NCBI GenBank assembly: GCA_030615605.1 | Contig: JAUWYY010000003.1 | Span: 124,001-188,000, forward strand | Length of the DNA stretch: 64,000 nt | DNA from: a bacterium | Lineage (GTDB): Bacteria > Armatimonadota > Zipacnadia > Zipacnadales > Zipacnadaceae | Reading direction: 5' to 3' | In this document: positions 35,080 through 42,771 of the stretch, in pieces | How positions within the stretch are numbered: position 1 is the stretch's first letter | Layout of the letters: each line of letters opens with the position of its first letter | The notes under the pieces: generated by a model | Databases searched by the model: none | What the model was told of the DNA's origin: nothing | The model's input: the letters and a program-made list of their open reading frames with translations, nothing else | Made by a program: the position numbers and the translations under genes

Positions 35080-36138
35080 TTATCGAGTGAAGCGGATATA
35101 CAGGATATCGCCGTCCTGGACGGGGTAGTCGCGCCCCTCCAGGCGCACCGCGCCGGCCTCCCGGCAGCCAGCCATTGAGCCGTGCTCGTTCAGGGCCTCG
35201 AAGGGGACGACCTCGGCGCGGACAAAGCCGCTGGCCATGTCGCTGTGGATTCTGCCGGCGGCCTGCAGGGCAGTAGTGCCCTGGGAGATCGTCCAGGCAT
35301 GCGCTTCGTTTTCGTTCACCGTAAAGAAGGTGATAACATCAAGCAGCTCGTAAGCAGTGCGGATGAAGCGATCACGTCCGGGCTGAGACAGGCCGAAGTC
35401 AGCTAGAAAGTCAGCCTGCTCGGCGGGCGGGAGCTGGGCAATCTCATCTTCGAGTTCCGCGCACAGGATGATCGTCGCCAGGCTCTGTTCTTCCGCCAAC
35501 TGGCAGACTTCGCCGGCAGTATCTCCGTCCAGGTCATCTTCAGCTACGTTAAAAACAGCCATCAACGGCTTCATTGTCAGCAGCGAAAAGCCTCTCAGCA
35601 GCTTCTCTTCTTCGTCAGTGAACTCCTCATCCAGCAGGCGCTGGCCGCCAGCCAGGTGCTGCTGGCAGCGGGATAGGACTTTCTGTTCCCACTTATCGTG
35701 CTGGCTGAGGTCACCGTATTTGCTCTCCAGTTTTCGCAGGCGGCGCTCAACAATGGTCAGATCGGTCAGCGACATCTCCAGCAGCACGGTTTCCAGATCG
35801 CTCTTGGTATCCAGGGGCTGGCCGCGATGATCCAGCTCCCCGAAGCACTGCACCACGATTCCAAAGGCATCGGCGTCTCCGGCTACCTTGACCAGTTGGA
35901 GCTCCTCACCCGCCCCGCTGTCGCCGCTGTGCAGGGCCAACAGGTCCACGAAGGTAACCTCCGGCTGGACCATTCTGCCCGGCTGGCACAGCTCGTAGAT
36001 ACGCTTAGTACGCGCATCGGGCACCGACACCACCGCAATCTGGGAGTCCCGGCCGTGCGGCTCAGCTCGCTGACCGCTGAGTAGGCGAAAACAAGTGCTT
36101 TTCCCGCCGCCGGGTAGCCCGACCAGTCCAATCTTCAT
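35080..36138 (-). CDS. ychF: YchF/OLA1-type ATPase
   Basis: 352 residues. P-loop GLPGGGKSTCF at the N-terminus, ARTKRIYELCQPGR, the G4-equivalent FNVAEDD that replaces NKxD and makes this group prefer ATP, and a C-terminal TGS-like domain (ITFFTVNENEAHAWTISQGTTALQAAGRIHSDM, then FVRAEVVPF). The P-loop has GGGKS where YchF usually has NVGKS, marking a divergent branch. The ATG at 36138 is chosen since GGAGGTGG lies at a proper distance and the family starts MKIGLVG. Confidence 0.88.
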   Translation of the reverse strand: MKIGLVGLPGGGKSTCFRLLSGQRAEPHGRDSQIAVVSVPDARTKRIYELCQPGRMVQPEVTFVDLLALHSGDSGAGEELQLVKVAGDADAFGIVVQCFGELDHRGQPLDTKSDLETVLLEMSLTDLTIVERRLRKLESKYGDLSQHDKWEQKVLSRCQQHLAGGQRLLDEEFTDEEEKLLRGFSLLTMKPLMAVFNVAEDDLDGDTAGEVCQLAEEQSLATIILCAELEDEIAQLPPAEQADFLADFGLSQPGRDRFIRTAYELLDVITFFTVNENEAHAWTISQGTTALQAAGRIHSDMASGFVRAEVVPFEALNEHGSMAGCREAGAVRLEGRDYPVQDGDILYIRFTR

Positions 36139-36229
36139 CTGCGCAGCCACCTCCGCTTGATTTGTGCCCTCAGCTTATTCGCTCCTGCCGTCGCGCTTTC
36201 CTGCCTGGAAGGGCAGCAAGGGCCACATC

Positions 36230-36250
36230 GGAGTGACTATGTGACACTCC
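36230..36250 (-). terminator. Hairpin just after the tsaC stop
   Basis: GGAGTG/CACTCC stem (6 bp) with a 9-base loop, 4 bp past the tsaC stop. No T-run follows on the minus strand, so termination is not certain. Confidence 0.3.
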
Positions 36251-36253
36251 AGT

Positions 36254-36910
36254 TTACTCTACCTGGCCGGTGATCTGTTCAAGCTGCTGCCTGCTGATAG
36301 GCCCGTCTCTGAGGATTCGCGGAGGACTGACGGTCAGATCGAGCACCGTCGAGGGTATTCCACCCGAGCAGCGGCCATCGTCTATCAGAAGAGCAAGCAA
36401 ACCACCGAAAGTCGCCAGCACCTGGCGGGCTGAGACTACCTCGGGTTGACCCGACAGATTGGCGCTGGTGACCGCTACCGGAAATTCGGCCAGGCGCAGC
36501 ACGCCGCGGGTTAGCTCATGGTCGGGTACTCGCAGCCCGACGGTTGGTTGCCCCGCCGTGACCAGGTCGGAGATAGCAGGAGACTTGTGCAGAATGATGG
36601 TAAGCGGCCCCGGCCAGAAACGCTCTGCCAGACGGTGAGCAAGTGAAGGAATCTGGCGAGCAGCGGTGTTCACCTGTTCAGAGTCAGCAATAAGCACCGG
36701 CAGCGGATTATCCGCAATCCGCTGCTTAATCTCAAAAATGCGGCGGACGGCTGGCTCGCAGGAGGCATTTACCGCAATACCGTAGACCGTGTCGGTCGGC
36801 AGCGCTACCAGCTTCCCCTGGGATAGTGCCTGGACTGCTGTGGCAGCGATTTCCGAGGCAGACAGCTCGGAGGTGCGCAATACGCGTGTTGATGTGGTGT
36901 CTTCACTCAT
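36254..36910 (-). CDS. tsaC: L-threonylcarbamoyladenylate synthase (Sua5/YrdC family)
   Basis: 218 residues. YrdC domain motifs: GKLVALPTDTVYGIAVNA, IFEIKQRIADNPLPVLIAD, FWPGPLTIIL, TVGLRVPDHE, PVAVTSANLSGQPEV and the late GIPSTVLDLTVSPPRILRDG. It makes threonylcarbamoyl-AMP for the t6A37 modification of ANN-decoding tRNAs. The length matches the short YrdC/TsaC form rather than Sua5 with its extra domain. It overlaps the prmC stop by 4 bases (ATGA). Confidence 0.94.
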   Translation of the reverse strand: MSEDTTSTRVLRTSELSASEIAATAVQALSQGKLVALPTDTVYGIAVNASCEPAVRRIFEIKQRIADNPLPVLIADSEQVNTAARQIPSLAHRLAERFWPGPLTIILHKSPAISDLVTAGQPTVGLRVPDHELTRGVLRLAEFPVAVTSANLSGQPEVVSARQVLATFGGLLALLIDDGRCSGGIPSTVLDLTVSPPRILRDGPISRQQLEQITGQVE

Positions 36911-37776
36911 AGATGAAACACAACCACTCGCTGGATACCGGCCAGATCCGGGATGATCTGCACCTGCGCCGACGGGAAGCTTTCTCGTCCGATGTTGGCA
37001 ACAGCCTCAGCCTGTCCCTGGCCTACTTCTAGAACAATTAGTTGAAGCCGCGACAATCGTTGGCATGCCGGCAGCAGTTGGCGATAGCAGTCCAGGCCAT
37101 CCGCTCCGCCGTCAAGTGCTGTTCGCGGTTCAAAGTCGCGGATCTCAGGCTGGAGCTGATTGATCTGGCCGCTCTCAATATATGGCGGATTTGACACGAG
37201 AATCTCAATGGATTCGTGGATCTGAGCGGCGTGTAACGGCTGCAGGTCCGGGCCGGGTGGCAGCAGAATAACACGGTCGGCCAGGCGGTGCAGTTCTACG
37301 TTTTCCCGGGCTAGATCCAGCGCTTGCGGCGAGCTGTCAGTGGCGTAGACCGTGGCTTCCGGCAGAGCCTGCGCCAGGCAAATTGCGACTATGCCGGTGC
37401 CGGTGCCGATATCGGCGATCACTGGCCTTCCGTCAAGCACTGCAATCCGATCAATCGCCACTGCTACCAGCGTCTCGGTCTCGGGCCGAGGGACCATGGC
37501 GCGCACATCGCACTTGAGGCGCAATCCATAAAACTCAGTGTCACCAATTATATACTGGAGCGGCTCGCGCTGTGTCCGCTGTTGGAGGTGCGCTGCAAAA
37601 AGCTGCTGGGTAGCCGGCGGGACTATATCATTTCGCAGGACGGGGATATGCCTTAGTTCAACTCGGAGCACGGCGGCCAGCAAGTTGCTGGCGTCAAAGT
37701 GGGCACTGTCCACCCCCGCGGCTTGAAGCTCCCTGGTGCCCTGAGCAATCAGATGAGCGACCGTGGCGCCGGTCAT
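36907..37776 (-). CDS. prmC: Release factor glutamine methyltransferase
   Basis: 289 residues. N-terminal helical domain with FDASNLLAAVLR, then the SAM-binding VIADIGTGTGIVAICLAQ near 140 and the NPPY active-site motif in ILVSNPPYIESGQI near 205. The mid segment MVPRPETETLV is typical. It methylates the GGQ glutamine of release factors. Two bases separate it from the end of prfA, its substrate gene. Confidence 0.95.
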   Translation of the reverse strand: MTGATVAHLIAQGTRELQAAGVDSAHFDASNLLAAVLRVELRHIPVLRNDIVPPATQQLFAAHLQQRTQREPLQYIIGDTEFYGLRLKCDVRAMVPRPETETLVAVAIDRIAVLDGRPVIADIGTGTGIVAICLAQALPEATVYATDSSPQALDLARENVELHRLADRVILLPPGPDLQPLHAAQIHESIEILVSNPPYIESGQINQLQPEIRDFEPRTALDGGADGLDCYRQLLPACQRLSRLQLIVLEVGQGQAEAVANIGRESFPSAQVQIIPDLAGIQRVVVFHL

Positions 37777-37778
37777 CT

Positions 37779-38858
37779 TCAGTCCTCGGTTAGCTCGGCG
37801 AGTTGCTGCTGGTGCTGGTGTTGTTGGAGGGCCTTGATAAGCTCTTCAATCTCGCCGTTGAGGATAGCGGACAGGTTGTGCATCGTCAGGCCGATGCGGT
37901 GGTCGGTGAGCCGGTCCTGGGGGAAGTTATAGGTACGAATCTTCTCGCTGCGGTCGCCGCTTTTGACCTGCTGGCGGCGCTGCTGGGCGCGTTCTTCGGC
38001 CTGGCGCTGCTGCTCTCTCTCGTAGAGTTTGCTGCGCAGCACGCGCAGCGCCCGCTCACGGTTCTGGTGCTGGGAGCGTTGATCAGAGCAGATGGCGCTG
38101 ACGCCAGTGGGCTCGTGAGTGATACGCACGGCCGTCTCATTTTTCTGCATGTGCTGGCCGCCTGGCCCGCCGGCGCGGAAGACCTCGACATTCAGGTCAG
38201 AGGGGTCAATCTCAATGTCGATATCCTCCACCTCACGCAATACCGCCACTGTGGCAGCCGAGGTGTGGATTCGTCCCTGGGACTCGGTCTCCGGCACGCG
38301 CTGGACGCGGTGGACGCCGCTTTCATACCTCAAAATGCCGTAAGCTCCTGCACCCTTTACCTCAAAGATGATCTCCTTGAAGCCACCCATTTCAGCAAGA
38401 TTCTGCTGGATCACGTCGGTCTGCCAGCCTTGCAACTCGGCAAAGCGCCGGTACATATCAAACAGATCTCCGGCGAACAGAGCCGCTTCATCGCCGCCGG
38501 TACCGGCCCGGATCTCAAGTATGGCATTCTTACCGTCGTGAGGGTCTTTGGGCACCAGGTCCAGCAACAATTGCTGGTGGAGCTTCTCGGCAGCAGTCTC
38601 GGCCTGATCATACTCGGACTGGAGGAACTCACGCATCTCGTCATCTTCAGCATCCTCCAGCATCTGGCGGGCCTCTTTGGCATCGGCGACCAGTTGTCGG
38701 TATTCCTGGTATTTCTCGACTACCGGAGCAAGCCCCGCATACCGCTGAGACAGCTCACGGAACAGATTCTGGTTGGCGATGACCTGCGGGTCACTGAGTT
38801 GCTGCTGCACCTGCTCCAGTTCGTCGGCCATCCTGTCAAGAGCGTTCTGCCATTCCAT
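37779..38858 (-). CDS. prfA: Peptide chain release factor 1
   Basis: 359 residues. The anticodon-like tripeptide motif PxT is in [18 protein letters not shown], marking RF1 (UAA/UAG), and the catalytic GGQ is in [25 protein letters not shown], followed by [15 protein letters not shown]. The ATG at 38858 is preferred because GAGGAGG precedes it; it overlaps the DUF1385 gene by 23 bases, so prfA may be translationally coupled to it. Confidence 0.96.
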   Translation of the reverse strand: MEWQNALDRMADELEQVQQQLSDPQVIANQNLFRELSQRYAGLAPVVEKYQEYRQLVADAKEARQMLEDAEDDEMREFLQSEYDQAETAAEKLHQQLLLDLVPKDPHDGKNAILEIRAGTGGDEAALFAGDLFDMYRRFAELQGWQTDVIQQNLAEMGGFKEIIFEVKGAGAYGILRYESGVHRVQRVPETESQGRIHTSAATVAVLREVEDIDIEIDPSDLNVEVFRAGGPGGQHMQKNETAVRITHEPTGVSAICSDQRSQHQNRERALRVLRSKLYEREQQRQAEERAQQRRQQVKSGDRSEKIRTYNFPQDRLTDHRIGLTMHNLSAILNGEIEELIKALQQHQHQQQLAELTED

Positions 38859-39852
38859 CGGCCAGTGCCTCCTCAGTGACGGGATGCAGGTTGTGATCAA
38901 CTCGACGGGGGGAGGGCCAGTCAGTGGGAACCGACACCTCCGGGGCCAGCGCCGCCAGCGCGTAGATGGCGATCTGAATCTGCTGCTGGTCAGGCCGGCG
39001 GGTGGTCAGCTTCTGCAGCAGCATCCCCGGCAGAGAAATAGCTCTGACCAGCGCTGAGTCACGGTGCTTACCGGCAAATCGCAGTATCTCATAGGATAGC
39101 GCGGCGATCGGCGGCAAGACCGCCAGGCGCAGGGCCAGCCGCAGCCACAGATCCGGCCAGCCCAGAAACGAGTTGACGATGATCTTCATCACGATCACTA
39201 TCAGCAGAAAAGCGGTGCCGCAGCGCGGATGCAGCGGGCTGAATCTCGCGCAGTTCTCGGCAGTGACCGGCTCGCCAGCCTCGTGGCAGTTGATGGTGGT
39301 ATGCTCAGCGCCGTGGTATTGGAAGACGCGGCGGATATAGGGCATCAGCGTAATGCCCAGAATGTAGGCCACTATTATTACCAGCCGCACGCCACCTTCG
39401 ATCACGTTCTTGGTGACGGCACTCATCGCCGGTGAGCCAGGCAGCCAGTCCACCACCCAGGCCGGCAACAGTACGAACAAGCCGACGCCGAGAGCGAGGG
39501 AGGCGCCCATCGTCAGCGCCATCAGAACTCGGCTTAACAGACCGGGTTGCCCGGCGGCGTCAGTCTCGCCGGCTGGTGCCGTCTTCTCTTGTTCCTCCGC
39601 CATAGCGACATCGGCGGAAAACTGCAGCGATTTCAGGCCCAACGACAGTGACTCGTACAGCGCATAGTTGCCGCGGATCAGCGGCCAGTGCAGCCAGCTA
39701 TCCTGCCCGGCGTATCCGGCCAGCGGCTCGTGCAGCAACACGATCTGGCCATCGGCACGCCGCACGGCAACCGCGTAGTCCTGCTTGCCGCGCAGCATTA
39801 CCCCCTCGATCACCGCCTGCCCGCCGTAATGGTGTTCGTCTTTGGCTGCCAT
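38836..39852 (-). CDS. DUF1385 (YqhQ-like) membrane protein
   Basis: 338 residues. N-terminus [24 protein letters not shown] is the DUF1385 signature; four or so transmembrane helices (about 108-130, 150-172, 215-235, 245-262) and the central [39 protein letters not shown], with conserved His and Cys residues, complete the family pattern. The role is not established. In many genomes it lies between rpmE and prfA, as here. Confidence 0.9.
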   Translation of the reverse strand: MAAKDEHHYGGQAVIEGVMLRGKQDYAVAVRRADGQIVLLHEPLAGYAGQDSWLHWPLIRGNYALYESLSLGLKSLQFSADVAMAEEQEKTAPAGETDAAGQPGLLSRVLMALTMGASLALGVGLFVLLPAWVVDWLPGSPAMSAVTKNVIEGGVRLVIIVAYILGITLMPYIRRVFQYHGAEHTTINCHEAGEPVTAENCARFSPLHPRCGTAFLLIVIVMKIIVNSFLGWPDLWLRLALRLAVLPPIAALSYEILRFAGKHRDSALVRAISLPGMLLQKLTTRRPDQQQIQIAIYALAALAPEVSVPTDWPSPRRVDHNLHPVTEEALADGMAERS

Positions 39853-39881
39853 TGCACTGCCTGCTATCCCATAGCAACAGC

Positions 39882-39908
39882 AAGCCCAGGCTAATCTCGC
39901 CCGGGCTT
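39882..39908 (-). terminator. Hairpin between rpmE and the DUF1385 gene
   Basis: On the minus strand AAGCCCGGGC and GCCTGGGCTT pair over 10 bp (one G-U) around a 7-base loop, in the 81-bp gap. A T-rich but interrupted GCTGTTGC follows. A partial terminator that reduces read-through from rpmE is plausible. Confidence 0.45.
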
Positions 39909-39933
39909 ACCTGTTAAGAGCTTTGAATTGAAG

Positions 39934-40194
39934 CTACTGCTCGTTGTCGTCGCTATCCTTCTGGGCATCCTCCGCCTCTTCCTGCTCGTAGCGACTCTGC
40001 AGGCCGTAGCGGCGGATGAACTGCTCCACGCGGCCCTCGGTGTCCACTATTCTCTGCTGACCGCTGAAGAAAGGATGGCACTGGCTACAGATCTCCACGC
40101 GCAACTCTGGCCGCGTCGAGCGCGTGGGGAAAGTCTCACCGCAGGCGCAAGTCACCTGGCACTCCATATAGTCCGGATGTATCCCTGGCTTCAT
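39934..40194 (-). CDS. rpmE: Large-subunit ribosomal protein bL31
   Basis: 86 residues. [59 protein letters not shown] is a textbook bL31, with CxC and CxxC Cys pairs, so the zinc-binding C+ form. The C-terminal 15 residues are an acidic extension. Driven by a promoter that lies in one of two 57-bp repeats. Confidence 0.96.
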   Translation of the reverse strand: MKPGIHPDYMECQVTCACGETFPTRSTRPELRVEICSQCHPFFSGQQRIVDTEGRVEQFIRRYGLQSRYEQEEAEDAQKDSDDNEQ

Positions 40195-40248
40195 TTACTA
40201 TTCACTCCCGGGCGCAAGTGCGCCCTTAAGTAGGAACGTCGGGCACAT

Positions 40249-40277
40249 AGTGTACCAGAATCTGCTACCCGTAGCAA
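40249..40277 (-). promoter_or_regulatory. Sigma70-type promoter of rpmE (repeat copy 1)
   Basis: On the minus strand TTGCTA (40277-40272), 17-base spacer, TACACT (40254-40249). It is the homologue of the promoter 1.7 kb away, which is nearer consensus. It gives a leader of about 50 bases before rpmE. Confidence 0.75.
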
Positions 40278-40307
40278 CCGTGCGACAGATAATTCGAATA
40301 GTGACGG
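40251..40307. repeat. 57-bp direct repeat, copy 1
   Basis: Matches 41955-42011 at 51 of 57 bases by hand alignment, same orientation, constant offset of 1704. The copy holds the promoter of rpmE and ends 6 bases from the stop codon of the caspase-like gene. The two copies exactly bracket that gene. Confidence 0.85.
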
Positions 40308-40313
40308 TCTAAC

Positions 40314-41891
40314 TCAGTAGTAGTCCGCAATGACCTTGAGGCGTTCCTCCAGCAATCGAAGGTTATTCGTCAACTCCGCCGACGACAGGGACACGCTCTG
40401 CTCGCCCACCAACTCAAGCTGTGCGTCCGGCGGCACCTTCCCCCGCGATCCCTGAGGCCCAGATGGGCCGCCCCGGTCCGAGGGCGGTGCGGGTAGTGTC
40501 TGGGGCCAGGTCACGGGCGTGCGGCAGAAGCCAGGGCCGGTGGGCGATGGTGTCATGTACTGATAATAGTGCTTGAGCCAAGCCCACCGCGCCATCGCTC
40601 GCAGTTCCAGGGTCTGGGCCAGTTCTCCTAGCTCCTCCAGCAGGCGATCATTCTCCACCGCCCGATCCCTCTTCTCCCCATCGGCTATCTGTGCGATAAC
40701 CGCCTCCCGAGCCTGAAGTGCTGCCTCGGAGTGCTGGGCTGCTGGGCCAGCAGGACCTGGTCGGTACCGCAAGACGTATGCTCGGGCAAGACCGAGCACT
40801 ATTCCCGAATCCTTGTGTTCAGGAGCAGGAGGACGTCGTGACGGGACAGTGCCAACCACCTGAAGCGCTTCGGCGCTCTCCTCAAGCCAGGCCACCTTCT
40901 CCTGCAACAGTCGCAGATTCTGGCCAATCCACGCCGCCATCCTGCCAGGCTGGGTGTCGGTCGGTGTGGGCCCCTGGAACCACGACATCCAACTGGGGCC
41001 TCGGGGTCCCATCACCCCTGTCGGTCCCATCGGCCCTGCTGGTGCCATGATCCCCCTTAGGCGAATCGGCGTACGCCGACTGGCCGCAGCACACTGCACT
41101 AGCAGGGGATCAGGGGCATTCTCGTAGCCGCCAGTGCGCTCGACGAGAATCGGCTGCGTGGGCCACTGCTCTAGGTGGGTATATAGCGGCGTCTGTGGCC
41201 TTCCGCTAGTGGCTATCGAGTGAGCGTAGGTGCACCAGAAGGCGTATTCATAGCCCTCCCATAGCGTGATCACGCCGTCGCTATCGCTGTCTGCGAATCC
41301 GTCCAGCAAACCTCGCCATAGATAGTAGAAGAAAGACGAATACTGCATGTCCTTTCGCATCAGGCGACGCTCAAGAGGACCGCTCGTGAAAACAACAAAC
41401 CCCTTGTGGAACAGCTCATACCGCTGGCGGGCCGCCACGAGGGCGTCCGGCGTGATATCTCCATAAGGCCATCGTCTTGTGGGCAGATCAATCACGACAA
41501 ACAGATACTGACACGGTAGCCTGTTGACTATCTCTGCAACTTTCTGCAGGGGAAACGTCTCGTACGTCGGCCCATCGTTGTCGGCGAAAATATAGATCAG
41601 GGCAGCATCGTCCGCAGTAAGCGCCGTCGCCCAGGCCCGAAACCCTTCAGGCAGTTGCTGGCCCTGCACTGGCGGCAGCCAGGGCCCCTCCAGCGGTAGA
41701 CCGTAGCCCTGTGACGCCAACTCCAAAATGATACCGCCATACGAACCAGCGCTATTCTCGGCTACCAATGCCACCCCGGTGAACCTGACCTTCTCGCCAG
41801 ATACGCCGCTGAGCTCCGCGCATTCCGCCACGAAGATAGCACCTGCCATACATGCAATGACTGCCATGAGCCTATGCGACCGAACAAGCAT
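40314..41891 (-). CDS. Secreted degenerate caspase-like protein with collagen-like tracts, unknown function
   Basis: 525 residues from the ATG at 41891 (GCGAGGTGA upstream). Signal peptide about 1-24. Residues about 40-240 follow the plan of bacterial caspase-like (C13/C14) domains: LIYIFADNDG where the HG should be, FVVIDLPTRR where the catalytic DxC should be, FVVFTSGP, SFFYYLWRGLLDGFADSDSDGVITLWEGYEY (calcium-site-like acidic loop) and RPQTPLY. Both the His and Cys are missing, so it is probably not a protease. Residues 286-299 and 475-483 are GXX collagen-like runs, each followed by a helix with NLRLL(Q/E)E: a duplicated module. Has its own promoter and is bracketed by direct repeats. Confidence 0.65.
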   Translation of the reverse strand: MLVRSHRLMAVIACMAGAIFVAECAELSGVSGEKVRFTGVALVAENSAGSYGGIILELASQGYGLPLEGPWLPPVQGQQLPEGFRAWATALTADDAALIYIFADNDGPTYETFPLQKVAEIVNRLPCQYLFVVIDLPTRRWPYGDITPDALVAARQRYELFHKGFVVFTSGPLERRLMRKDMQYSSFFYYLWRGLLDGFADSDSDGVITLWEGYEYAFWCTYAHSIATSGRPQTPLYTHLEQWPTQPILVERTGGYENAPDPLLVQCAAASRRTPIRLRGIMAPAGPMGPTGVMGPRGPSWMSWFQGPTPTDTQPGRMAAWIGQNLRLLQEKVAWLEESAEALQVVGTVPSRRPPAPEHKDSGIVLGLARAYVLRYRPGPAGPAAQHSEAALQAREAVIAQIADGEKRDRAVENDRLLEELGELAQTLELRAMARWAWLKHYYQYMTPSPTGPGFCRTPVTWPQTLPAPPSDRGGPSGPQGSRGKVPPDAQLELVGEQSVSLSSAELTNNLRLLEERLKVIADYY

Positions 41892-41952
41892 TGTCGTCAC
41901 CTCGCGGTTTCTCCTTTCCCGGGGAAACACCCATGAGCTGGGATGTCCGCTT

Positions 41953-41981
41953 ACTATACCACAATCTGCTACCCGTATCAA
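41953..41981 (-). promoter_or_regulatory. Sigma70-type promoter of the caspase-like gene (repeat copy 2)
   Basis: On the minus strand TTGATA (41981-41976), 17-base spacer, TATAGT (41958-41953). Homologous to the rpmE promoter in copy 1. Leader of about 55 bases. Confidence 0.8.
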
Positions 41982-42011
41982 CCGTGCGACGGGTAATGCG
42001 AATAGTGACGG
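41955..42011. repeat. 57-bp direct repeat, copy 2
   Basis: See copy 1. The six differences are single-base substitutions with no indel. It lies between the comEA stop and the caspase-like gene. Confidence 0.85.
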
Positions 42012-42068
42012 GGCATCCAATCGCGTCCGCAAAAGCCCTGAAGTTCGCCAGAGGATACCTGCTTGCTG

Positions 42069-42749
42069 TCAGCGGGTGGGAGCTGATGCTGGGGCCACTG
42101 TAACGTAGGGCTTGATCTTATCGAAGGTCTGCTGGCCGATGCCCTTGATGAGACGGAGCTGGTAGACGGTCTTGAAGGGGCCGTAGTACTGGCGGTAGGC
42201 GATGATGCGGGCAGCCAGCACCGGCCCGATGCCCGGTACCCGCTCCAGGTCTGCCTGGATGGCCGTATTCAGGTCAACGATATAGGGCTGGTTAGGTGGC
42301 GGAGGCGACGGTTTGATTATGTCATACGGGGGCACGGTGGCTGTCGGCGGGGGAACTGAGGAGGGTTGTTGCTTGGGCGGGGCCGGCTCTGGCTCAGGAA
42401 GTCGGGGGACAGCTACCTTCTGGCCGTCTTCAAGTAGCTGGGCCAGATTGACGGCCTCCTGGTCAGCCCAGCCAGTAAATCCCCCTGCCAGTATCACCAG
42501 CTCATAAACCCGCATACCCGGCGCGACCCGATATATCCCGGGACGGTTGACTTCGCCGGTGACCTGCACCACTAGCTCCACGCTGTCCTGGCCAGCAGCC
42601 GGCGGCTGGTAGAGCTTCTCTGCTGCCCGCACCGGCACAACGTTACGCGCGGAGAACAGATAAGCACCGCTGCCCCCCAGCATTACCACGGCCAACGCAA
42701 GCACTACCTTCTGTGCAGATGTCAGTTCCAGCACTGGCTTGCCCCCCAC
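42069..42749 (-). CDS. comEA: ComEA-like protein (SLBB plus helix-hairpin-helix)
   Basis: 226 residues. One N-terminal transmembrane helix (about 15-32). Residues about 58-115 form an SLBB beta-grasp domain (VQVTGEVNRPGIYRVAPGMRVYELVILAGG). A Pro-rich linker at 115-150 leads to the C-terminal HhH pair (VDLNTAIQADLERVPGIGPVLAARIIAYR and LRLIKGIGQQTFDKIKPYV). ComEA binds double-stranded DNA outside the membrane in natural transformation. comEB and comEC are not next to it. GTG start without a clear ribosome-binding site. Confidence 0.88.
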   Translation of the reverse strand: MGGKPVLELTSAQKVVLALAVVMLGGSGAYLFSARNVVPVRAAEKLYQPPAAGQDSVELVVQVTGEVNRPGIYRVAPGMRVYELVILAGGFTGWADQEAVNLAQLLEDGQKVAVPRLPEPEPAPPKQQPSSVPPPTATVPPYDIIKPSPPPPNQPYIVDLNTAIQADLERVPGIGPVLAARIIAYRQYYGPFKTVYQLRLIKGIGQQTFDKIKPYVTVAPASAPTR

Positions 42750-42771
42750 TGGCTTCTATGACTTTGCCCGG

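Noticed and set aside
37803-38879. Long open frame (358 codons) antisense to prfA
   Set aside because: It mirrors prfA almost exactly, and prfA has every RF1 motif. The antisense frame reflects GC-rich codon use.
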